54,632 bases of DNA, from contig MNCI01014441.1 of the NCBI GenBank assembly GCA_015680685.1, positions 778,278 to 832,909 of the forward strand, written 5' to 3'. This stretch comes from Gnetum montanum. Taxonomy: Eukaryota > Streptophyta > Gnetopsida > Gnetales > Gnetaceae. Shown one piece after another: positions 34,820 to 44,439 of the stretch (positions are counted from its first letter, which is position 1; the number at the start of each line of letters is the position of its first letter). Below the pieces are notes generated by a model. That model was not told the DNA's origin, did not search any database, and was given only the letters and a program-made list of their open reading frames with translations. Position numbers and translations under genes: made by a program.

Positions 34820-36445
34820 ATGGCCGCCACCACCATGGTCGACTTACTAGCCCTTTTCAAAGGCTACAGCAGCGACCAGGCAACGATAGCGGCTACAGTG
34901 GCGACGGCAGCTACAGCAGCGGCGGCAGCAACCACGGCCGCGACTACGGCTGCCACCACCATGGTAGCGACTCCAGCAGCAGCAGCAGCGACTATGGCCG
35001 CAACCAACATGACGGCGAGTACAGCGGCAGCGACCTCCGGGACAATGACCCCCGCGACGGCGACCTCGGCAACGACTGACACCGCGACCCCCGTGGCTAC
35101 GGCTGTAGGACTCCCTAGGACAGCATCCCCTGTGACTGCGCTCCCGGGGACGGCTGGCATCGCAGTCGCGGCAACCGGGGTGGCCGCAGCACCTGGCGGA
35201 GCCATCGAGGCTCATTCCCGTGCCAACAACACCCTGTGCCTTCGCATCCGTAACCCCCCTACCGAAGGCGTTCGTACCCTGGAATGGAGCCTCATTGGCC
35301 ATTTCATCTCCCGGGGGAGCCATCCCCGGCTTGACTTGATACACCGCTGGGTCAAGGAGCAGTGGAAAATGGAGGACGTTACAGTTCGGAGCCTCTCGGA
35401 GGACCTGCTCCTCTTTGTCCTCCCCTCCTTGCAGGCCCGCGATTCCGTTCTTCTCGGCGGGCCTTGGTTCTATGGGGCCCGTGGTCTCGCATTGACCCCT
35501 TAACGCCCCGGTGCCCACAGAGAACCTGACCTGTTTACCCGTGCCCCAGTCTGGATCCGGGTGGCCGGTATCCCATGGGAGTTATGGAACCTTCAGTTCT
35601 TGCAGGAGGTGGCGGGGCATTTCAGCGAGTTCATCGCTTTCGACAGGGTCACGTGGTCGCTAGACCGGTTGGGCTTTGCCCGGTTCTGTGTCTGGCGAAA
35701 CCTGACAACGACCGACCTCGTCCGGGAGGTCGTCTTGGAACTCCCAGGAGGGGAGGAATCCCTCCAAATTACCTATGAAAACATGGACGCTTAGGACCAG
35801 ACGCTGCACAGCACGACCCTCCGCATGGACTAGCCGGGCGGGTGCGGATGCTGTGGTAAGCCGGGCCATCGTGAGGCAGACTGTCGATTTCGCAGGCCCC
35901 GACCGACTAACCCGGCCCGCCAGCTTTTCGAGGAGGGCGCCTGGGTCACCATGGGCCGTAAGGGCCGACTGCACCCTCCACCTAACCACCCCCCCCCCCC
36001 CCCCCTCCCCCCCCACCCCCCCCCCCCCCCCCCTCCCCCCCCACCCCCCCCCCCCCCCCCCTCCCCCCCCACCCCCCCCCCCCCCCCCGCCCCCGCCCCC
36101 CGCCCCCCCCCCCCCCCCCGCCCCCGCCCCCCGCCCCCCCCCCCCCCCCCTCCCCCCCCACCCCCCCCCCCCCACCCACACCCCCCCGAACCGGAACCAG
36201 TGCTTCCCCCACCGGGGGACTGGGTCAACGTCGTTCGGAGGAGCACCCGGACCAGACAGCGAAAAGCACCGCAGTCCCCAACTGAGGAAACTGGTTGCAC
36301 CCCTGTGGTCCGTGCAGGGGAGGGGTGCCTAGGCCACCCGACCGAGTCCTGCTTCAGAAGTCGACAAGCCCAACGACACATCAACTTGGGTCAACAACAT
36401 ACCTTACGGGAGGTCTACCAGTGCCACACCTCTGGTTGCGCATGA
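34820..36445 (+). pseudogene. LINE ORF1 (RNA-binding protein with zinc knuckle)
   Basis: Frame 2 throughout, about 541 codons with three in-frame stops (35501, 35792, 35831). Order: an Ala/Thr-rich low-complexity N-terminus (residues 1-125), a domain like the plant LINE DUF4283 region (about 130-325; for example LLLFVLPSLQARDSVLLGGP), a CX2CX4HX4C knuckle CGCCGKPGHREADC (35843-35884), a Pro-rich segment encoded by almost pure C (35980-36178), and a short basic end. By family, ORF1 coats the LINE RNA. The C-rich tract keeps the frame. The stop TGA (36443-36445) overlaps the ORF2 ATG. Confidence 0.85.
35980..36178 (+). repeat. About 200-base C-rich tract in LINE ORF1
   Basis: Runs of C broken by single T, A or G in a periodic way (CTCCCCCCCCACC recurs). 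On minus it gives long spurious glycine-rich frames. Sequencing errors in such tracts are common, so its exact length is uncertain, although the reading frame on both sides agrees. Confidence 0.9.
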
Positions 36446-39400
36446 AGATTTTCAGTTGGAATTGCAGGGGGCAGGGTACCCCCTATAAACGAAATACCTT
36501 GCGCCGTATTTTCAGAGAGGAGAATTGTGATGTGGTTTGCCTCTAGGAAACCAAGTTGCAGGCTGCGGAATCCGGTCACCTCCAGTGGATGGGCTGGACC
36601 ACATACCTGCATCCCAGCCAGGGCTGGGCCGACGGCCTGGCCATTCTTGCATGCCCTGCCACCACTCTGGTGGATGCCTCCCCATGGACCATCACGGTCC
36701 ACGTTCCCGCCCATGGTTTTTGGCTGACCAACTTCTATGGGGCGTAGGCTTAGGAATTACGGCTCCAGGAGTTGAATCGGATGGCCTTGCTGGTGCCTAA
36801 CCACAGCTCCTGGGTGGTTGTCGGTGACTTCAACCAGTGTTTGTACCCCTGAGAAAAATCTGGGGGGGTCGCCCCCCGGGAGCGCCTGATTTCATGGAGT
36901 TCCTTGAGTGCTCGTCTCTTGTTGATCTGCCCATTGCCAACTGCCGTTTCACCTGGAGCAACCGGAGGAAAGGGGTGCATCGTGTCCTCACCCGCATTGA
37001 TCGTGTTTGTGTTAGCTTTGCTCTCCTCCTTGGCACCGCCATCACCATGACCGGGCAGGAACGGGCTGCTTCGGACCACCGCTCGCTGGTGGTGTCCATT
37101 GGCCCGCCTCAACCCCAGGCCCCACGCCCTTTTCGGTTCGAGCTCTCATGGCTTGCCAAGCCGTGGCTTCGCCCACTGGTGGAGAACATCTGGGCAGATT
37201 ACCAGTCGGGTCAGATGGACCCTCGGGCTTTCCTCAAAGAAGCTCTCCTTCGGCTCAAGTGGGCCATCCGGGCCCTCCGGGCCCTCCCGGTGGGGGAAAA
37301 GTTTTCTTTTTGGGCTAGCCACAAATTGGTTCGGGTGCAGCTCGGACACATCCAGGCGCAACAAGAGACTGGGGAGGATCTACACACGGAGGAGCTACAC
37401 CTCCTTTGTTAACTCTAGAGTCTCGACCACGAGGAGGAGATCTATTGGCGGCAGCGATCCCGGATTAGATGGCTACGCGAGGAGGACCGACATACGAAAT
37501 TCTTCTTCGCCATGGCGAAGATGCGTGGCGAAACCCACATCTGTAGCATCCGTACCCAGACTGGGGTGGTGGTTGATGATCTGTAGGGGATTGCCAATGA
37601 GCTCTCGGGTTACTGGGGACGCATTTGGGCCAAGCACACCACCCAGCCCATCTCCGTCCATGTGGCAAAGGTGCTCACTGCTGCAGACAATCAGTGCTTT
37701 CTGGCCCCCTTCTCTGAGACAGAATTGACCAACACCATCAACAACATGCCGGGAGGTAAAGCGCCTGGACCGGACGGTTGGTCACTGGAGTTCTTCAGAG
37801 CTTTCTTGGATATTGTGGGCCCCAATCTTCTGGATGCTTTCAACATCATGTTGGCCAGACGGCAAGTACGGCGCGAACTCAACTGCTCGCTCATCATCTG
37901 CATCCCAAAACAGTTGAATGCACACCGCCCAGAGCACTTTCGTCCCATTGGTGTGTGCAATGTCCTCATTCGCATCTTCTCCAAACTCCTGGTCAACCGT
38001 TTGGGCCCCCTCTTGCCTAAGTTGGTTGGACGCAATCAAGCGAGCTTCGTCCATGGTAGGACCCTTCAGGATCAGGTTCTTCTTATGCAAGAGGTCCTTC
38101 ACTCCCTCTGCACTACGAGGTTTCCTGGTCTATGTCTCAAGCTAGACATAGCGAAGACATACGACAAGCTTAGCTGGGATGCCCTACACGACATCATGCA
38201 TAGGAAAGGCTTTGACCCTGGATTTATCCAACTATGTTTGCATATCCAGTCCTCCGCTGGGTTCTCTTTTGACGTGGGGGGGCGGCTGTGGGGCTTTTCC
38301 TCCCCTAGTAGAGGTTTGAGGCAAGGCAACCCCTTATCCCCCTTGCTTTTCATCATTGCCATGGACCTCATGCAATCCTACTGTAGCACCTGAGGGGTGG
38401 AGGGCCTGGACATTGCGGGGGTGGATTGCCGTGTTGAACACTACGCTGACGATACCATGCTTCTCAGCTGGGCGGCGGTCCCGCAGGCCCGGTGTATCAA
38501 CCTGGCCCTGACCAGAATGGCCGCCAAGTTAGGTTTAGAAATCAACCACACCAAGTCGGTGGCGTACTTCATCAATGTGGACCCGCAGGTGCAAGACCGG
38601 GTTACAAAAATCTTGAAAGTTCAACTCGGGAAAATCACCGATATCTACCTTGGTATCCTGTTGTTCCAGTGGGGACGGAACAATACTTAGACCCCCCTCC
38701 TGGCCAAGCTCGAGAAACGCATCAATCACTGGGCTAACCATTTTCTTACGTGTAAGGGCCGCCTCCTCATGGCCACTGGGATCCTTACGGCCACTACGTG
38801 CTTTGTGGCGGTGGTCGTTGAGCCCCCCGCGACCATCATCCACTAGATCAACGCCAGGATCCGCTGTTTCATTTGGCGGGGGGGGGGGGCAAAGGGGGGA
38901 GCAAACTCCATCTTGTCAACTGGCACCGCATGGCCCGTCCTCATACGACGGGGGGGTTGGGGGTCACGACTTTCGAAAATGAGTGCACGATGGGGCAGCA
39001 GTGGCTGGTCAACCGGCTCACGCGTGCACGGGGGGAGTGGAGCCAGTGGGCCCGCATCGCCCACCAGAAATACACGCTTTGGCTGCTTGGATTGTGTGTT
39101 TCGAGGCCTTGGTTGTCCATCTGTTAGCATGTGCGGAGGATGCTGAGCCTGAACTGGATCCACCTCGATCCGTGCACCATCCTGACCCATAAATATTCCC
39201 CGAAGGACAGCTGGTTGGCGATCTGGCGTGGGTGGCTCCCCAAGAAAGTCAAAATCTTTCTCTGGCTGCTCAAATCTACCATGCTCCCCGTGCGTGCCGT
39301 ACTGCAGCAGCACGGCATCACGCATGACACCACGTGTCCACGCTACGGCATTAGCCCTGAAACCCTCAACCACTTCTTCTACGACTGCCCCTGCATGATC

Positions 39401-40945
39401 ACCACTTGGCGCGCATGCAGAATGCCCCCCCCCCACCCACGGTGTTTTACTGGTGACTCCTAGTCGGCGCTGTTGTTATGGCACCTCTGGAAGGCGCAGA
39501 ATTGCACGATCTTTGCACAGGCGGCTACCCCCCAGCAACTTATCCAGCGGACCTGCAGAGCGTGGTGTGAGATTGCGGACGCCATGGGGAAGACGCCGAC
39601 GTACGAACCTGACTGCGCCGTCTACCAGGATGATGAGGAGTTGTGGCAGATGGTCTGCAAGTGCGGCTGGGCCGCCTTGCTGCAGAGGCTGGTCGGGGAC
39701 CCTGACCTTCCTGACAATTCATTCTTTACTAACTGGCACGGGGATCAGACCTACTTTCAAGGCCGAGAAATTCGCCTCACGGAAGCCACCCTGGCCAACT
39801 ACCTGGGGGTCTCGGTCGCTGGGGAGGTCATCCTGCCGACCTCCCGCAGCCTCCATAACTCTGCGACCTTCTTCGAGGGGCTTTCCCCGAGAATGCAAAG
39901 CCGTCAGGTCCCTCGGACTTCCCTCCTGCGTCTCTGGGCTCATGCTTCTGCCTTGGTGGAACGCTTTTTTGTCCAGTCGGGCAATGTTTCCAAGCTCCAG
40001 GGGCTGCATTTTACTTTCCTGCGATGCTTGAAGGAAGGCACCTAGGTTAACCTGTTGCGTTTCTTCCTCAAGGCCCTCTGCCTTAAACGATGCGGTCGCC
40101 ACTCGGGGTTAATTTTAGCTTTGTGGCGGGGGGCGGGGGGCAGGGGGCTTCGGGCCCATCCTCTGCCCCCACTAGGGGTCGCCTCGTTGATGCCCCCTGC
40201 TTCCCCCACTTCCCCCACCCCGCCCACTCAACGGCGTCGGGCCGCTTTCAACCTTACCTGGGGACGCCGTTCCCGCCGCAATCCTGCCCCCTCGCTTGAC
40301 CCCCCCAGCACCCCCTCGAATTGGGAAGCGGAACTTCAATAGGCGGTCGCTGCTGCTCGGGAGGCCGAGCGACAGACTTCGAAGATTAGGTGGACCGAGA
40401 CCCTGGCCCAGTGGTGTGCCGACCACGAAGCCCAGCTTCAGGAACAAGCACAATAGCTGAACCGACAGCACACGCTCACGATGGAGACCTTGCGGGCCCA
40501 GCTCACGGATGAGCTCCGGGATTGAATCAGGGAGGAGCTACGTCAGGAGGAGGCGGCTTGTCTGACCTAGGAGGAGGCGGCCCGAGAAGAGCAGGAACAC
40601 CTGCAAGAGGAAGAAGAGCAACGGCAACGGTAACTCGACTGGGCACATCAGCACAGCGCCCGCTAGTGGCTCAGGGGGGGGGGGCGCTGCCTATATAGCA
40701 TTTTGGGCATTAGCTGTGAGAGCTCTTGGGGGGAGCTCAGACACCACATCAGATGCACGTCCGCTAGATTCCACCCCGATGCGGGGGACTCCTTGGCCGA
40801 CCGGAGCAGGCGCGAGGCTCTTATGCAAGGCTTCCAACAAGCCGCTAACTTCGTGGACACCGAGGAGCATCGCGCCACCCTGGACCTGCTTCATGAGATG
40901 GAGCGGCCTCGGTGTGCCTGTCGCCACCTGCCGACTCGCCCCTAG
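36442..40945 (+). pseudogene. LINE ORF2: endonuclease, RT, zinc domain and a C-terminal extension
   Basis: ATG 36442 begins MKIFSWNCRGQGTP, the APE-type endonuclease start (frame 1). VVVGDFNQ is at about 36811 and the SDHRSLVV end at 37073 (frame 3, after a shift in a G run near 36861). RT: NNMPGGKAPGPDG (37741), SRGLRQGNPLSPLLF (38309) and the catalytic YADDTM (38440). After a G10 run at 38877 the frame is 2: the plant RT zinc-binding region (SWLAIWRGWLPKKVKIFLWL near 39210) and WHLWKAQN near 39479, where such proteins usually end. The same frame goes on for about 480 codons to a TAG at 40943-40945. Cuts and copies its own RNA at the target, by family. Confidence 0.88.
39580..40945 (+). pseudogene. 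LINE ORF2 C-terminal extension: unknown domain plus coiled coil
   Basis: In frame with ORF2. First comes a globular-looking part (39580-40110) with YFQGREIRLTEATLANYLGV at 39752-39811, a G..I.(F/L)(S/T)-type pattern that reminds me of the plant-specific 'putative plant transposon protein' domain (PF20167/Transposase_32) of Athila-type ORFs. Then a Pro/Arg/Ser-rich linker (40120-40335), a Glu/Gln-rich coiled coil (40343-40640, for example EEAAREEQEHLQEEEEQRQR at 40571-40630), and a short end (40703-40945). Stops are six TAG, one TGA and one TAA. Part of the fusion could be a second ORF if the TAG at 40043 is real. Assignment is by eye. Confidence 0.6.
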
Positions 40946-41303
40946 CTCCCCCCTGGCTGCTGCCCCCCGTTTTCTGTTAGTTTTCGTTTTGTCTGTTTGT
41001 TGGGGTTGCGCTCCCCCCCTTTCTGCTGGGGGTGTGCCCCCCCCCCCCCTCTCTGTTGGGGGTGCGACCCCCCTTCTTTTGTGGTTGGGGGTGTGCCCCC
41101 CCCCCTTTTGGTTGGGGTTTTTGAGGTTTATACGGTTTTGTGGTTCGGTGGCTCAGCTCGGAGTCCTCCGAGTTTGAATTTTTGTGGGTTTCTGAGACCC
41201 CCCCTTCAGGGTGGGGCACCCCTGGTCCCCCCCTTTTTGTAATTGTATACTCGTGTACCATACTTTCAGTAATACAAACCAGAACATTCTCTCAAAAAAA
41301 AAA
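40946..41303 (+). other. LINE 3' UTR and poly(A)
   Basis: It contains four imperfect repeats of a roughly 35-45-base unit, TTGGGGGTGTGCCCCCCCC-like (40996-41120), each able to fold into a G/C hairpin. A final stretch with GTAATTGTATACTCGTGTACC follows and then ten A (41294-41303). No gene. Confidence 0.75.
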
Positions 41304-41737
41304 TACCCTACACTTCCAACGTGCATAACAACCATAGTAGAACTCAAAATTAAAATCCGTTTGAACCTATGAGATTCTTATTAAATGCTCTATACCCTCA
41401 CATGCCAAAATTGCACCCAAGCATCACACAACATAGCACTTTAATTCAAATGCATAAATACTGAAATTGCATATAAAGCTTAAATGCATACCAAATAGGT
41501 GCTCTTGTACCCCAACCCAACATCTCTGCCAACAACATCACCTGTCTAACACATCACACAGGGCTAGTGTAAATAATCATGTTAGTTAAGCATGTAAAGA
41601 TATCATAATCATAACATATAAAGTACAATTACAATAAGCCAAGTCATCCCCAATAACCTACTAAGACAACACAAGTCATGCTTAAATCATAATTATATGA
41701 CCATACCTAATGTGTCTAAACCAAATGTAACATTAGG

Positions 41738-42270
41738 TGTCTCTAATAGGGTGGAATGCAGTTGCACTTTGATAGGTTCTTTGAGTCTAATGATAGGTGC
41801 TTTTGAAGGCTCTTTATGATTCTAGTGGAGTTTCTTTGTAATAAATGTACCAGCATCAAGTTCTTCCAAGATAATAGAAGTGTTAACTTGCTTCCCTTTG
41901 CTGTGTACATGTTTGATTTCCATGGTAGCATCTCTCCTTATATGTTCTTTCATGGGTTCATAAGGCCTTGTCATGTGCTTAATCACATGGTACCCTTCCT
42001 AGTCCTAGTTCAAATTCATTTCCCTTAAAGCAATTTGGAGCATGTAAGTACTGCATGTTCTAAAGGTAGGACTATGTTGCCTTGTATGTCTCTTCACCTC
42101 ATTTGATTATCCTGATGAAAGATGAAAGGAAAATTTGGATGATAAGGATCAATGTGAGCATATGTGATTCTTGTTTGCATTGGCATCCATCATTCTTCTT
42201 CATTGTTAATTCTATCATTGCCCCTTCTTGTTTCTTTGGTAGGTGATGATGTATCCTTGTTTGAAGCCAT
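41738..42270 (-). pseudogene. Element F: gag, first part
   Basis: ATG at 42270 begins MASNKDTSSPTKETRRGNDR, like D2. The shared block FPFIFHQDNQM (about 42130) and GNIVLPLEHA (about 42085) follow, then a stretch with Lys and Glu up to the solo LTR insertion at 41737. The frame resumes at 34604. This join is what shows that 31847-34604 and 41738-49787 are one element. Confidence 0.8.
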
Positions 42271-42385
42271 GCTGTGGTTTAAGACATTTGGTTAAGTATG
42301 CTTAATTGTTTAGGTTATGAGTTTTAACTTTGAATTCTAATACAATGAAATTTATGAAATCAATTACTTAGTATACATTAACTTG

Positions 42386-42403
42386 TCCCTGGCAACAGTG
42401 CCA
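42386..42403 (-). promoter_or_regulatory. Primer binding site of element F
   Basis: TCCCTGGCAACAGTGCCA on plus, the tRNA-Asp 3' end with few changes, one base from the LTR at 42405. Confidence 0.8.
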
Positions 42404-42404
42404 A

Positions 42405-42932
42405 TGATGAGCAATGGAGCAATCCAACACCCAACCATATAGGTCATAGGCGTTTTATGTGTGACTAGATCATAATCCATGGACAAGGCAATGTAATTAT
42501 GCTAGCAATTGATTTAAGTTCAATATTGTTGTCTTCCCACATGGAGCTAGTGAAGTTTACGTGTATGGTTTAGCTCACAATGAGGTATATGATACCTTGA
42601 TGTTGATATGCCATTTCTCCTAGCAAATATGGTAAAGTGAAAATAGTTTCTAATTCTAAGGAAAATAGTAAATGAATCTATTCTATCCTATGATGATGAA
42701 TATCAAGTTCTAATTTATCATACACACCTTCGACTCATGTAATCACTGGGATTATCAAGTGTACCACTACTAGGTGTACCAAGCGATAACACTACCAGGT
42801 TACCAGATAACTACACTTAGCGCTTGAGACCTGTTGTTTCCATACCACTTAACAATAGTGAAAGTAAAGTGCATGGAATAGTAAACATTAACTAAGAAAA
42901 TAGTAATTCATAATCTAAGTGAAAACGGTAAA
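42405..42932 (-). repeat. 5' LTR of element F, inner part
   Basis: Starts TGATGAGCAATGG on plus and is cut at 42928-42932 (GTAAA) by element G. The rest follows at 49465. It contains CCACTACTAGGTGTACCAAG-type words that match the LTR at 9464-10322 in reverse. Both parts total 850 bases, the usual length here. Confidence 0.85.
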
Positions 42933-43658
42933 TGATGAGTGGCGAGGTACCCCTACACTCAACCATACGAAATGAGCGTCGCACGTGCGATCCGGTCGAA
43001 CTCCGCAGATGGACTAGTTGTGGCACCTAGATAGTTAGCCTTAGGTCGCAGTTCGTTGTCTTCCCACCTAGACTAGTATTGCATATGTCACATATGGTTT
43101 AGTCTAGATGAGGTGTATGATGTGTTCTAACCTAATGCTACTCCTGAAGGCAGTGGAAAATAATATTAACTAAGCTAAACTAAGAGGAAAAGGTAAGAAA
43201 TCTAATCTAGCCTAAGTGCGACGAGCAACCGATTCCTTGATCAACCGTACACATCTTGGACNGTGAATGCTGCAATGATGAAGTAATCTCGATCTTTATT
43301 GTCAGTCATGTGCGTGTCCAAGTACGGCATACTCGAATAAAGACACCGTACAATTACATTCACCACACTGCGGGCAGACACAGGAAAAAATCTAACTCTG
43401 GAGGGGTCAAATTGCCAGAGCTTCACTACTCTAAACTAGGATGTCAAATGAGGGAGAGCTGCCTCTTATTTATAGAAATTGCGGTTGATTGTGATATAGC
43501 GTATGCGATATCACGGGCAGATGAGATATTGCGTATGCGATATCGCGTACGCGATATCGTAGCCCATGAGATATTGCATATGCGATATCGCGACCCATGA
43601 TATAACGTGGGTGCCTTATCGTGGGTGTCAGCAATATGAGCAATTTCATGTCTCATCA
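42933..43658 (-). repeat. 3' LTR of element G, with an internal assembly break
   Basis: It is 726 bases against 1052 in the other LTR. At a single N (43262) it jumps over what corresponds to 48737-48982 in the partner (246 bases). TATA box on minus at 43475-43462. U3 start (43490-43650 on plus) is rich in GCGATATCGC words. Confidence 0.88.
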
Positions 43659-43670
43659 TATCCCCACGAC
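43659..43670 (-). promoter_or_regulatory. Polypurine tract of element G
   Basis: TATCCCCACGAC on plus, read GTCGTGGGGATA on minus, right before the LTR. Confidence 0.75.
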
Positions 43671-43830
43671 TGAATGAAAACTCGTCCTCAAGATAAAGTG
43701 AGAACAAGCTACATTGATTACATAGTGGATAGGTATGGGATTATTAGATGGAAAAATGGGATGATGCTGTAGTGTGGGAAGAAAACAAAACAAAGACACA
43801 ACACACAGAATATTTACAAAAATTTGGAAC

Positions 43831-44427
43831 TCATGTAGTTCCTGGTGGCGGTGACTCCTCCATAGGTGTCTTTCCCTTTTCTTGCACTCCAGGTCCTGGG
43901 ATTTGATAGTGTTGAAGTATGGCCTAGAGTTTCTCCTCTTGTAAGGCCTTGAGTACCTTGGCATATGTGTAAGTTTGCACTTGTGCCATAGAGGCAACCC
44001 AATTAACCTTCTCTTTTTCTTTTGCCACCCTTTTATTCTCTGTCAACAGTTTATTAAGTTGCTCGGTTCTAAAAGTGTCCAGTTGGTGCTGAGCAACCTT
44101 TGGCCCTGTATTCAAAAGGTTTAATACTTCTGAAATGGCTTGAACAGAGAAATCAATAGTCACACCACAAATGTTAACCATGGTGCCTTCTTCTTCATTG
44201 TGCCAAAATTGATACATTTCCCCTAAGTACCAGGTACCGCTTTCAGAGAGGGTATCTCCTGCTTCTGCCTGCCTAGACCGTACGGTAGGAGGATCTTTTT
44301 GATGAACGTTGAATGATTGTTCCTCCTGTTCTGCATGTTGTCTGGCAAGGCCTTGTCTTCCACCTCTCTGAGATCGTTTCGTTCCACCTTGAACTGGACC
44401 CTCCTGCTGTGCACGTTTCGGATCCAT
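43831..44427 (-). pseudogene. Element G: 3' ORF with PF20167-like motif and coiled coil
   Basis: ATG 44427 opens 167 codons to a TAG at 43926, and the frame goes on to a TGA at 43833-43831 (about 198 codons in all). Order: a basic Gln/Arg/Gly-rich N-terminus (1-50), an acidic part, the motif GVTIDFSVQAISEVLNL (about residues 90-106) similar in pattern to plant transposon-protein domain PF20167, a predicted coiled coil (about 114-166, QLNKLLTENKRVAKEKEKVN) and a Pro tail ending EESPPPGTT. The ATG directly follows GTGTGATTGTAG, a good splice acceptor, so I infer translation from a spliced mRNA. No membrane segment. Preserved better than the G gag. Function unknown. Confidence 0.7.
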
Positions 44428-44439
44428 CTACAATCACAC
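44428..44439 (-). promoter_or_regulatory. Splice-acceptor-like site before the G 3' ORF
   Basis: Minus reads GTGTGATTGTAG followed at once by ATGG. Element B has GTTGTTTGTGTAG and ATGG at the same place (19999-19983). The AG directly before the ATG in both suggests that the ORF is made from a spliced RNA. A spliced message is known for the env-like ORF in some plant retroelements; here it is inference. Confidence 0.5.

Larger units (their letters stand above)
34750..41303 (+). mobile_element. Full-length L1-type LINE, GC-rich, with extra C-terminal domain
   Basis: It is about 6.55 kb, ending in a run of ten A and bounded by a 13-base target duplication, so it is probably not 5'-truncated. 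Two ORFs are present: ORF1 34820-36445 and ORF2 36442-40945. It is far richer in G and C than everything around it and keeps long runs of C and G. It sits inside a solo LTR which sits inside element F, so it is one of the later insertions. ORFs carry about 21 stops (about 15 TAG) and two frameshifts at homopolymers, so it is dead. Confidence 0.9.
34610..41732. mobile_element. Solo LTR of another clade, split by the LINE
   Basis: The halves 34610-34749 and 41304-41732 together make about 570 bases, starting TGTAACACCTTATCC and ending AAATGTAACA. The flanks TTAGG (34605-34609) and TTAGG (41733-41737) form a perfect 5-base duplication, and the gag of element F reads on across them. TGTAACACC is a common LTR start in plant chromoviruses of Ty3/gypsy, which is my guess; the orientation is not certain. 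No internal region remains, so I infer recombination between two LTRs. Confidence 0.75.

Noticed and set aside
35660-36384. Long glycine-rich frames on minus and arginine-rich frames over the LINE ORF1
   Set aside because: They are shadows of the C-rich tract and of Ala/Thr repeats; the plus frame has known domains and the correct neighbours.
40996-41120. Rho-independent terminators
   Set aside because: G/C stems followed by T look like bacterial terminators, but they lie in a plant LINE 3' UTR ending in poly(A).
43831-44427. Calling the 3' ORF an envelope gene
   Set aside because: No signal peptide, no membrane segment, no cysteine pattern; the place alone is not enough.
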